From JBDKGV01 sp039798005 (GTDB lineage: Bacteria; Fibrobacterota; Fibrobacteria; UBA5070), in contig JBDKGV010000161.1 of assembly GCA_039798005.1 (NCBI GenBank), positions 1-7,993 on the forward strand: 7,993 nt of DNA, in the 5' to 3' direction. How positions within the stretch are numbered: the first letter of the stretch is position 1; each line of letters starts with the position of its first letter. Positions 1-5,522 of the stretch are shown here, piece by piece. The position numbers and the translations under genes were made by a program. The notes beneath the pieces are model-generated. The model saw only the letters and a list, made by a program, of their open reading frames with translations. It searched no databases and had not been told where the DNA came from.

Positions 1-244
1 TGAAGAAGCCACCGGGAATCTTTCCGGCTGCATAGGCGGGCTCGCGGTATTCGACCGTGAGCGGGAAGAAGTCGAAAGCGGCCTGGCCACCTTCGCAGGC
101 AGTGACGAGCACGACCGAATCGCCCTGGCGCACGACCACCGACCCATGGGCTTGCTTGGCAAGCTTCTGGGACTGGATGGTGATGACTTTCCCGGGGGCG
201 ATTTCGATCGAGACTTCCTGCTTCGTGTCGTTGAGGAGTCCCAT
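1..244 (-). CDS. pnp: Polyribonucleotide nucleotidyltransferase (PNPase), N-terminal fragment
   Basis: This is the start of PNPase, a phosphorolytic 3'-5' exoribonuclease of the cytoplasmic RNA-decay machinery. Only 81 full codons are in the window; the gene continues past the left edge. Reading the minus strand from the ATG at 244, the protein begins MGLLNDTKQEVSIEIAPGK and continues through a GSVVVRQGDSVVLVTAC strand-turn-strand block. It then has FFPLTVEYRE and AAGKIPGGFF, all hallmarks of the first RNase PH-like domain of PNPase. The start is fixed by an AAGGAC ribosome-binding site at 256-251, six bases before the ATG. The gene follows rpsO after only 12 bases, the same order as the conserved rpsO-pnp operon. 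The catalytic second RNase PH domain and the KH/S1 RNA-binding domains lie outside the window, so the state of the full gene cannot be judged. Confidence 0.96.
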   Translation of the reverse strand, partial: MGLLNDTKQEVSIEIAPGKVITIQSQKLAKQAHGSVVVRQGDSVVLVTACEGGQAAFDFFPLTVEYREPAYAAGKIPGGFF

Positions 245-250
245 GTTCGA

Positions 251-256
251 GTCCTT
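251..256 (-). promoter_or_regulatory. Ribosome-binding site of pnp
   Basis: AAGGAC on the minus strand ends six bases before the pnp ATG and starts directly after the rpsO stop codon. It fixes the pnp start. It also places pnp translation initiation within the short rpsO-pnp spacer, consistent with cotranscription. Confidence 0.8.
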
Positions 257-529
257 TTACCGGCGGATTTCGAGCTTGGCGATGAGTTCGCGATAGCCGA
301 GAAGATCACGCTTGGTGAAGTAATTGAGAAGACGACGACGCTGGCTGACGAGGTTCAGCAGGCCGCGACGTGTGTGAACGTCCTTCTTGTGCGTCTTGAG
401 GTGTTCGGTCAGGGCCTTGATGCGCTCGGTGAGGATTGCAATCTGAACCTTGACATCGCCCGTGTCCTTGGCGTCCTTGCCAAACTTTGCGACGATATCG
501 TTGACTTTTTCAGAGGTCATGGTGGCCAT
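257..529 (-). CDS. rpsO: 30S ribosomal protein S15
   Basis: This encodes small-subunit protein S15, a primary binder of the central domain of 16S rRNA. The 90-residue product has the usual family length (about 89). It carries DTG at 22-24, VQIAILTERI at 28-37, the signature LTEHLKTHKKD at 40-50 with RNA-contacting H43 and D50, and HTRRGLLNLVSQRRRLL at 52-68. It ends in LGYRELIAKLEIRR. The ATG at 529 is chosen because AAGGGA sits at 543-538, eight bases upstream. A second in-frame ATG at 520 (residue 4) has no comparable site. The stop is TAA at 259-257, followed 12 bases later by pnp. In other bacteria S15 represses its own mRNA by binding the leader; candidate leader structures upstream are listed separately. 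Confidence 0.98.
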   Translation of the reverse strand: MATMTSEKVNDIVAKFGKDAKDTGDVKVQIAILTERIKALTEHLKTHKKDVHTRRGLLNLVSQRRRLLNYFTKRDLLGYRELIAKLEIRR

Positions 530-537
530 AAATCTGG

Positions 538-543
538 TCCCTT
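538..543 (-). promoter_or_regulatory. Ribosome-binding site of rpsO
   Basis: AAGGGA on the minus strand lies eight bases before the ATG at 529. It is preceded by an A/T-rich stretch (541-555) that is unusual in this GC-rich window and would keep the initiation region unstructured. It selects the first of two closely spaced ATG codons. Confidence 0.7.
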
Positions 544-571
544 AATTTTAATTTGTGGTGTTTCCGGAACA

Positions 572-586
572 TCGACCGTCGGTCGA
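572..586 (-). promoter_or_regulatory. Perfect inverted repeat in the rpsO leader (candidate S15 autoregulatory hairpin or operator)
   Basis: The 15 bases TCGACCGTCGGTCGA (plus strand) form a perfect dyad of seven-base arms around one central base. As RNA on the rpsO strand this gives a six-base-pair GC-rich stem with a GAC triloop, 43-57 bases upstream of the rpsO ATG. It could be a leader hairpin bound by S15 or a DNA operator for a dimeric regulator. S15 autoregulation through the leader is known in several phyla with unrelated structures; assigning it here is inference. It is not followed by a U run, so it is not an intrinsic terminator. Confidence 0.4.
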
Positions 587-619
587 CGCAGTTAGGCTCA
601 AGACGGTCCTCAAGCGAGG

Positions 620-640
620 CGGGAAAGATACTCATTCCCG
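620..640. repeat. Inverted repeat, six-base arms, nine-base spacer
   Basis: CGGGAA at 620-625 and TTCCCG at 635-640 are perfect reverse complements around AGATACTCA. It sits mid-way between the divergent genes, where an operator would be expected. Arms of this length can arise by chance, so a regulatory role is only a possibility. Confidence 0.3.
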
Positions 641-753
641 AACGGATCGAGCAGTGCGTCCGCGTTCTTTTCCTGCCGCCATCCGTTCCCGCCATCAGAT
701 GGACGGTTTTCCTGGCCATCGCACCGCCCTCGGGTTGGTACCTTTCCTTCCTT

Positions 754-1635
754 ATGGCCTTCTGCGCATGGCAACCAAGGAACGTCTCCAGCAGCCGTGA
801 TCACGAGCTGGTGGACCTCCATTGCCACAGCACGCTCTCCGACGGTTCGCTGTCGGTGCGTGAAATGCTCGAAGTCGCCGCGCGCCGCAAGCTGTCCGCC
901 TTGGCCATCACCGATCACGACAACATCGACGCCTACACGGTGGGTCAGGTCCATGCCCGCGAACTGGGGGTCGACTTGGTGCCGGGAGTCGAGATCTCCA
1001 GCTACGACGGGGAATCCGACATCCATATCCTGGGGTACTTCTTCGATCCCACGAACCTCGTGCTCAACCAGACCTTGGAGCGCGTCAAGCGTCGCCGCGT
1101 CCTGAGGGTCAAGGCCATGGTGCGCAAGCTCAATCGCCTCGGGATGGAAATTCGCCTGGAGCGAGTCCTTTCCTATGTGCAAGGCGGGACCGTGGGGCGT
1201 CCGCATGTCGCCCGTGCGCTGCTTGAAGAGGAGTACGTGACCTCCTTCCAGGAGGCCTTCGAGAAGTGGCTCTCTCCGGGAATGCCGGCCTATGTGTATT
1301 CGGAGGGCCTCAACCCGATCCAGGCGGTGGCTTTGATCCGCAACGCGGGTGGGGTGGCCGTGATGGCCCATCCGCACCATACCAATCGCGACGACATCAT
1401 TCCCAAGCTCGTCGAGGCGGGCTTGTCGGGGATCGAAATCTATTGTTGGAAAATCGCCCAGTCCGCGACGCGACGTTATCAGGAGATCGCTCGACGGTAC
1501 AACCTGGTCCTGACCGGCGGCAGCGACAGCCACGGGGAGAAGCCCGGAATTCCCGGCATCGGTTCCGTGAGGGTCAGCCGCGTGGTGTTGGATAAACTCT
1601 TGGATGCACGGGATCGACATTTTGCAGAATTCTGA
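754..1635 (+). CDS. PHP-domain metal-dependent phosphoesterase (YciV/RNase AM-like)
   Basis: A PHP-fold phosphoesterase of the family that includes E. coli YciV (RNase AM, a 5'-3' exoribonuclease) and 3',5'-nucleotide bisphosphate phosphatases. The metal-binding motifs are complete. From the ATG at 754 they are DLHCHST with D21, H23 and H25; ITDHD at 52-56; VPGVEIS with E80; DIHILGY with H91; MAHPHHT with H206; and GGSDSHGE with D258 and H260. The inserted helical segment GRPHVARALLEE (148-159) followed by FEKWL is typical of this subfamily. The 293-residue length matches YciV. The start is uncertain: ATG 754 lacks a clear ribosome-binding site, and GTG 811, just before DLHCHST, is a plausible shorter start. 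An AAGGA at 777-781 serves no in-frame standard codon. The gene is first in the plus-strand cluster, and its 3' end overlaps the kinase gene by 32 bases. The exact substrate cannot be read from sequence. Confidence 0.88.
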   Translation: MAFCAWQPRNVSSSRDHELVDLHCHSTLSDGSLSVREMLEVAARRKLSALAITDHDNIDAYTVGQVHARELGVDLVPGVEISSYDGESDIHILGYFFDPTNLVLNQTLERVKRRRVLRVKAMVRKLNRLGMEIRLERVLSYVQGGTVGRPHVARALLEEEYVTSFQEAFEKWLSPGMPAYVYSEGLNPIQAVALIRNAGGVAVMAHPHHTNRDDIIPKLVEAGLSGIEIYCWKIAQSATRRYQEIARRYNLVLTGGSDSHGEKPGIPGIGSVRVSRVVLDKLLDARDRHFAEF

Positions 1636-2629
1636 ACTTCCCCAAAGCCTTGGTCCCTATCGCGTCCTGGAGCCTATCGGTCAAGGCCTGGGAGGCATGG
1701 GGGAACTCTTCCTGTGCTACGATCCCTCCTTGGATCGCAAAGTCGTGGTCAAGCGGGTTCCCGCCAACGCCAACGAGGAGATCATAAGCCGCTTCCATCG
1801 CGAAGCCGCGCTCCTGTCGGGCGTGGCCCATCCCAATTTCCCGCATGTCTACCGTTTCTGGATGCTCGATGGCCGTCCAGCCTATTCGATGCAGTTCATC
1901 GACGGCGTGACCTTGCGCGAGCTGCTCGACCTGCGCCGGACCATACCGGTGGACGTGATGCTTGTCGTGGCCCAATGCGTGGCCGAGGCTCTGAGGCACG
2001 CCCATCATCACGACATCATCCACCGGGATGTGAAGCCGGCCAACATCATGATCACGCACTCGGGGCAGGTCTTTTTGCTGGACTTCGGCGTGGCGCGGCT
2101 GGAGATCAATTCCGACCTCACCATTCCCGGAAGCGTCGTGGGCACCACCGCCTACATGGCGCCGGAGCAGGCGCGCGGCGAGTCGATCGGTCCGCAGGCG
2201 GATCTGTTCTCCTTGGGCGTCCTCCTGTACGAGGCGATCGGAGGGACGCATCCGTTCCGCAAGGATTCGCCCGAGGCGACCCTTTCCGCCATCCTGACGG
2301 ATTCCGTCAAACCCCTGTGGATGAGCGTGCCTTCGGCCGGCCGCGGCCTATCGCGCCTGGTCGCCGACTGCATGCAGAAGAAGTCGGCCAAGCGGCCCCA
2401 GAGCGGGACGGAATTCCTTCAGCGCGTCGACGGGATCCTGGGCGGGAAATCGCGCGACCGCGAAGGGTATCTGGCGGCCTACATGGCAAGTGCTCGTCAA
2501 GGCAAGGCCTTCCCCGCGGCGTTGTCGCGTGTGACCGTTTCGGGTTGGACCTGGTTCCTTGGCGGGGCCGGGGTCGGATTGTTCGCTCTTTTGGGCCTCT
2601 ATTTGCTTCTGCGGGGTGGAACTCCATGA
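1604..2629 (+). CDS. Membrane-anchored Hanks-type serine/threonine protein kinase
   Basis: A 341-residue eukaryotic-like kinase with a cytoplasmic catalytic domain (about 19-280) and one C-terminal membrane segment (about 316-336). All catalytic marks are visible: a glycine-rich loop at 26-34, K50 in VVVKRV, E67 in the helix-C region, HRDVKPAN at 140-147, DFG at 160-162 and APE at 186-188. D200 lies in the F helix and R264 in KRPQS. The activation segment (163-185) has several Ser/Thr residues that could be phosphorylated. Two things are odd. The glycine loop reads IGQGLGGMGEL, two residues longer than the common GxGGMGEV form. The outer tail after the membrane segment is only about five residues, so there is no PASTA or other extracellular sensor. 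The ATG at 1604 lies inside the PHP gene with a weak ribosome site; TTG 1622 is an alternative. The stop overlaps the cvpA-like start as ATGA, which implies translational coupling. Confidence 0.95.
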   Translation: MHGIDILQNSELPQSLGPYRVLEPIGQGLGGMGELFLCYDPSLDRKVVVKRVPANANEEIISRFHREAALLSGVAHPNFPHVYRFWMLDGRPAYSMQFIDGVTLRELLDLRRTIPVDVMLVVAQCVAEALRHAHHHDIIHRDVKPANIMITHSGQVFLLDFGVARLEINSDLTIPGSVVGTTAYMAPEQARGESIGPQADLFSLGVLLYEAIGGTHPFRKDSPEATLSAILTDSVKPLWMSVPSAGRGLSRLVADCMQKKSAKRPQSGTEFLQRVDGILGGKSRDREGYLAAYMASARQGKAFPAALSRVTVSGWTWFLGGAGVGLFALLGLYLLLRGGTP

Positions 2630-3114
2630 GCTGGAACTGGGTCGATACGCTGTTTGTGGCATGCTTCTGCATCCCCCTGCTTTCGGGGTTGCGCGACGGG
2701 CTCGTGGCGGGATTGCTGAAGACGGGTTTTCTTCTGGCTGGCCTGTTGCTGGGCGTTCCCTTCGCTCCGAAATTGGCGGTCCATCTCGGATCATTCCTGC
2801 CCGCGAACCTGCGTGTGGTCGGGGCCTTCCTGCTCATTTGCCTGGGTTGCTGGCTGCTTGGCCGAGCGGTTGCATGGATCTGGCAGACGACGCTTGGATT
2901 CACGCCTTTGGGCTGGATCGATCGCCTGTTGGGAGTCGTGCTGGGGTTGATCAAGGGTGTGCTTTTTGTCATGACCATGACGGCGCTTTTGCTGTTCACC
3001 TTTCCATCCACGACGGTTCGGAAAAGCGTTGAAGGGTCCTTCCTCGGGAACCGGGCATCTTCGGGTCATTGGCCGGCAGTGGTAGGATGGATCGTATCCC
3101 GTCTGCCTCGCTGA
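2626..3114 (+). CDS. CvpA-family inner-membrane protein
   Basis: A 162-residue hydrophobic protein matching the CvpA family in length and pattern. It has about four membrane segments (roughly 5-22, 27-46, 64-84 and 100-126). It also has the family's N-terminal WVDTLF...SGLRDGLVAGLLK block and the characteristic GWIDRLLGVVLGLIKGVL segment at 96-113. CvpA was first described in colicin V production, and later work on homologues links it to envelope homeostasis; its molecular activity is not settled. The ATG at 2626 overlaps the kinase stop by four bases (ATGA), so translation is probably coupled. The C-terminal 30 residues are polar. The gene overlaps the next one, an M23 peptidase, by 28 bases. 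That arrangement supports an envelope role and makes CvpA a possible partner or target of the kinase, which is inference. Confidence 0.88.
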   Translation: MSWNWVDTLFVACFCIPLLSGLRDGLVAGLLKTGFLLAGLLLGVPFAPKLAVHLGSFLPANLRVVGAFLLICLGCWLLGRAVAWIWQTTLGFTPLGWIDRLLGVVLGLIKGVLFVMTMTALLLFTFPSTTVRKSVEGSFLGNRASSGHWPAVVGWIVSRLPR

Positions 3115-4016
3115 CCAAGGAAGCCACGCGCAGGTTCCTCGTTCGCTACGGGGAGACGGGGCATTCCTTCGAGATCCGGCTCCAGTCCAGCTGGAGGAAA
3201 TTCGTCATCGCTTTCCTGCTCCTGCTCCTTGGGCTTTTCGGCACGCTGTGCTGGGTGACCTGGAACCTGGCGCGAGGGTTTCCGCTGGCGTGGTACGAGG
3301 AGCGGCGTCAAGCCGGGCTTCAGGATCGCTTGGTTGCGGTGAGCGGGGAAATGAAGGGGATGGGGCATCTTGTCGGTGCGGTGGACACCCAAGCCGTACT
3401 GGTGGCGGCCCGGTTCGGGGTGCCTTGGCAGTCGCGCGGGGACGCCGTGAGCTTGGCTCCGTCCAACCTGCTCGATCGCTTGTTTCCGGAGGAAACGCCT
3501 TCCCTTGCCTTGGCGCGGGAGGCGCAAGCCCTGGATCGCCGGTTGCTGGGCCGGGTCACCCTCTTGCAGGCGGGGCAGGAGGCCGGTCTGAAATGCGCCA
3601 AGCTCTGGGAAGGCACCCCCAGCATCTATCCGATGCGCGGCAAGTTCTCCTCTCCATTTGGCTACCGCAGCAATCCTGTCACCGGGATCTACCAACTGCA
3701 TGCGGGTGTCGATCTGACCAACAGCATCGGAACCCCGATCGTCGCACCGGCCGCCGGCAAGGTGATCGAGGACGAGTACAGCCCGTCCTACGGGAACACG
3801 GTCGTCCTGAAGCATGTCAATGGCGTGAGCACGAGGTACGCCCACTTGAACCAGAGCCGGGTCAAGCTGGGGCAGGTCCTCAAGCGTGGTGAACTCATCG
3901 GAACGATGGGGAACACCGGGCGTTCCACCGGTCCTCACCTGCATTACGAAGTGCATGTCGGAGCATCGCCGGTCAATCCGATGCAGTGGATCCTGCCGAC
4001 CGTCCTGAGTCCCTAG
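3087..4016 (+). CDS. Membrane-anchored LytM/M23-family peptidase
   Basis: A zinc metallopeptidase of the M23 (LytM) family that probably cuts peptide cross-links in periplasmic peptidoglycan. From the ATG at 3087 it has 309 residues. A short basic cytoplasmic N-terminus is followed by an uncleaved-looking membrane anchor (about 39-59), a linker of about 120 residues and a C-terminal M23 domain (about 183-304). The zinc and catalytic residues are intact: HAGVD with H205 and D209, YAHL with H253, and HLHYE with H284 and H286. The fold marks FGYRSNPVTG, GTPIVAPAAGKV and YGNTVVLKH are present. This argues for an active enzyme, unlike degenerate LytM activators such as EnvC or NlpD. The linker is not an obvious long coiled coil. 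A TTG at 3069 would add six residues; the ATG is preferred, although its ribosome site (GGTAGG, directly adjacent) is poorly spaced. The gene overlaps the cvpA-like gene by 28 bases. Confidence 0.93.
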   Translation: MDRIPSASLTKEATRRFLVRYGETGHSFEIRLQSSWRKFVIAFLLLLLGLFGTLCWVTWNLARGFPLAWYEERRQAGLQDRLVAVSGEMKGMGHLVGAVDTQAVLVAARFGVPWQSRGDAVSLAPSNLLDRLFPEETPSLALAREAQALDRRLLGRVTLLQAGQEAGLKCAKLWEGTPSIYPMRGKFSSPFGYRSNPVTGIYQLHAGVDLTNSIGTPIVAPAAGKVIEDEYSPSYGNTVVLKHVNGVSTRYAHLNQSRVKLGQVLKRGELIGTMGNTGRSTGPHLHYEVHVGASPVNPMQWILPTVLSP

Positions 4017-4023
4017 CCCTTTT

Positions 4024-4030
4024 GGAGGAA
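4024..4030 (+). promoter_or_regulatory. Strong ribosome-binding site before a TTG start
   Basis: GGAGGAA is a near-perfect anti-16S match in the 22-base gap after the M23 peptidase gene. It is the best ribosome site on the plus strand of this window and identifies TTG at 4039 as the epimerase start, since no in-frame ATG lies nearby. Confidence 0.75.
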
Positions 4031-4038
4031 CCGGTATT

Positions 4039-4872
4039 TTGACGGAATCTGTCGAAATTTCCCATGGCCCCTGGCGCGCCGGAATCGAACGGCGAGGCGC
4101 CCAATTGCGCAGCCTGAAGATGGACGGTGCCGAACTCTTGTGGCCGGGCGATCCCGATGGCTGGAAGGACAGCGCACCGATCCTCTTCCCGGTGGTCGGT
4201 AGGCTCTGGCCCGATGCCCTGCGCCATCAGGGGCGAAGCGTTCCGCATCCCATGCACGGCATGGTGCGGGCCGCAGCCTTTGATTTGGTCTCCTTGGAGC
4301 CGCATCGGGTCGTGTTGCGCCTGGATCACGACGGCAACGGGATCTTTCCTTGGGCCTTCGGACTGGAAATCGAATTTTCGTTGGATGCGCAGGGGCTTTC
4401 GTTCCAAGCGCGGGTCCTCAACCCTTCCCCTGAGGAGTCGCTTCCCTTCCAGTTCGGGTGGCATCCCGGCTTCTCGGGAAGCCAGTTTCGGATCGGCTGG
4501 GAAACTCCCCAAGAGTTGGTTTTGCACGAGGTCGTTCCAGGAGAGGGCTGGCGCACGGGGGAGCGTCGCGAGGTCGGTTCTTCCCTGACGGAAATCGCTT
4601 GGACCGAACAGCCCACCGCATGGGTGACCTCGCTTTCGGCTTCCCGCCTGAGATTGGACGGAGGGATCCTGCCGCTGTCCTTGGCCATCGATCCGCCTCC
4701 CGAGGCATGGGTCTTCTGGCAACGTCCAGGGCAGTCCTTTTTGTGCTTGGAGCCATGGTATGGCTTGCCGGACCAAAGGGGCGAGACCTGTGAATTTATC
4801 GAACGCACCGGAACGCGGGTGCTGGAGCCGGGAGAGACTTGGCAGATGACTCTGCACATCGGGAAGGCTTGA
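4039..4872 (+). CDS. Aldose 1-epimerase (galactose mutarotase-like, LacX/YeaD group)
   Basis: A 277-residue galactose mutarotase-fold enzyme, expected to interconvert alpha and beta anomers of an aldose or sugar phosphate in the cytoplasm. The marks of the LacX-like branch are in order: an N-terminal RGAQLRSLKMDGAELLW block (19-35), APILFPVVGRL at 46-56, HGMVR with H73, FGWHPGF with H142, and CLEPWYGLPD with E238. The two histidines and the glutamate correspond to the catalytic or sugar-binding residues of the family. The start is TTG at 4039, supported by GGAGGAA at 4024-4030. Length is normal for the short LacX/YeaD branch (about 280-300). The substrate is unknown, and some relatives act on hexose 6-phosphates. 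It lies 22 bases after the M23 gene and 2 bases before the HD gene, so it is probably cotranscribed with both. Confidence 0.9.
   Translation: MTESVEISHGPWRAGIERRGAQLRSLKMDGAELLWPGDPDGWKDSAPILFPVVGRLWPDALRHQGRSVPHPMHGMVRAAAFDLVSLEPHRVVLRLDHDGNGIFPWAFGLEIEFSLDAQGLSFQARVLNPSPEESLPFQFGWHPGFSGSQFRIGWETPQELVLHEVVPGEGWRTGERREVGSSLTEIAWTEQPTAWVTSLSASRLRLDGGILPLSLAIDPPPEAWVFWQRPGQSFLCLEPWYGLPDQRGETCEFIERTGTRVLEPGETWQMTLHIGKA
4861..4867 (+). promoter_or_regulatory. Ribosome-binding site of the HD-domain gene
   Basis: GGGAAGG lies inside the last codons of the epimerase gene, seven bases before ATG 4875. It favours that ATG over an upstream in-frame TTG at 4839, which lies within the epimerase reading frame and has no comparable site. 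Confidence 0.7.
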
Positions 4873-4874
4873 AC

Positions 4875-5522
4875 ATGGAGTGGTACGGTAACGAGTCGAT
4901 GTGGGAAGGTCGTTTCATCACCTTCCTTGAAGGGGCCAGTGCCGACGCGGCACATGATCTCGGGCATGTGCGGCGCGTCGTGCATGCCGCCCGTGCGCTT
5001 GCCGCCCTTGAAGGCGCTCGACTGGACGTCGTGCTGCCGGCGGCTTGGTTGCACGATTGCGTCGCGGTGTCCAAGGATTCGCCGCTACGCGCGCAAGCCT
5101 CGCGCTTGGCCGCGGACCGGGCGGTTGGCTTCCTGCGCGAAGGCGGATTTCCGGAAGGACTGCTCGAGGCGATCGGTCATTGCATTCATGCCCACAGCTT
5201 TTCGGCCAAGGTGGAACCGGTCACGATCGAGGCCAAGGTGGTCCAAGATGCCGACCGTCTGGAGGCTCTGGGCGCCATCGGGCTCTGGCGTTGCATCGCC
5301 ACGGGGGAGGCGATGCGGCGGCCGTTCTTGCATCCCGACGATCCGTTCTGGGAGCATCGGGATCCGGACGATGCGGCCTATGGCCTGGATCATCTTCCGG
5401 TCAAGCTCCTGACCCTTGCCGGAACGATGCGTACCGAGGCTGGACGGGCCGAAGCGGTGCGTCGCACCGGCTTCTTGGAGATCTTCCTTGCGCAGCTCAG
5501 GAGCGAACTGCCGGGACGTTAG
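4875..5522 (+). CDS. HD-domain phosphohydrolase (YedJ-like)
   Basis: A 215-residue HD-superfamily metal-dependent phosphohydrolase. The fold's metal ligands are visible: H31 in HDLGHVRRV, H60-D61 in AAWLHDC, and D127 in VVQDADRLEALGAIG. Extra histidines at 102, 105 and 107 (IGHCIHAHSF) lie where related proteins have additional ligands. The C-terminal DHLPVKLLTLAGTMRTEAGR segment and overall length resemble the YedJ-type uncharacterised HD hydrolases. Those are thought to act on nucleotides or other phosphorylated small molecules; the substrate here is not known. ATG 4875 is chosen for its well-placed GGGAAGG. The gene starts two bases after the epimerase stop, so the pair is probably coupled. 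Its TAG stop overlaps the convergent dnaE stop in the bases TTAG, leaving no room for a terminator between the genes. Confidence 0.9.
   Translation: MEWYGNESMWEGRFITFLEGASADAAHDLGHVRRVVHAARALAALEGARLDVVLPAAWLHDCVAVSKDSPLRAQASRLAADRAVGFLREGGFPEGLLEAIGHCIHAHSFSAKVEPVTIEAKVVQDADRLEALGAIGLWRCIATGEAMRRPFLHPDDPFWEHRDPDDAAYGLDHLPVKLLTLAGTMRTEAGRAEAVRRTGFLEIFLAQLRSELPGR

Larger units (their letters stand above)
530..753. other. Divergent intergenic region between rpsO and the PHP-gene operon
   Basis: About 224 bases separate the two divergently oriented transcription units, so promoters for both should lie here. I found no convincing -35/-10 pair on either strand. The region holds the dyad at 572-586. 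A second inverted repeat, CGGGAA/TTCCCG, lies at 620-625 and 635-640 with a nine-base loop. A direct repeat of CTCAAG lies at 597-602 and 609-614, start to start 12 bases. GACGGTC at 602-608 is the reverse complement of GACCGTC at 574-580. A plus-strand reading frame stays open from 553 into the PHP gene, but its translation shows no recognisable domain and I treat it as noncoding. Confidence 0.6.

Noticed and set aside
545..550. TAAAAT on the minus strand as a -10 box for rpsO
   Set aside because: A start there would leave a leader of only about nine bases, cutting into the ribosome-binding site. No -35 element is correctly spaced.
572..586. The 15-base dyad as an intrinsic terminator
   Set aside because: Neither strand has a run of U after the stem. 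The position lies upstream of rpsO rather than at the end of a gene.
692..702. Small palindrome CCATCAGATGG upstream of the PHP gene
   Set aside because: Five-base arms are expected by chance in a region of this size, and nothing else supports a binding site.
610..1620. Minus-strand open frame of 336 codons opposite the PHP gene
   Set aside because: The PHP gene has all its metal-binding motifs on the plus strand. The antisense translation shows no family features, and its length is expected from GC-rich codon bias.
1714..2625. Upstream part of a 466-codon frame whose end is the CvpA-family gene, suggesting a fusion protein
   Set aside because: The first part is the out-of-frame shadow of the kinase gene. 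The CvpA homology begins exactly at ATG 2626 with an ATGA overlap, so a fusion is not supported.
3066..3956. Minus-strand open frame opposite the M23 peptidase gene
   Set aside because: The translation is rich in Arg, Pro and Gln without any motif, while the plus strand encodes an intact M23 domain.
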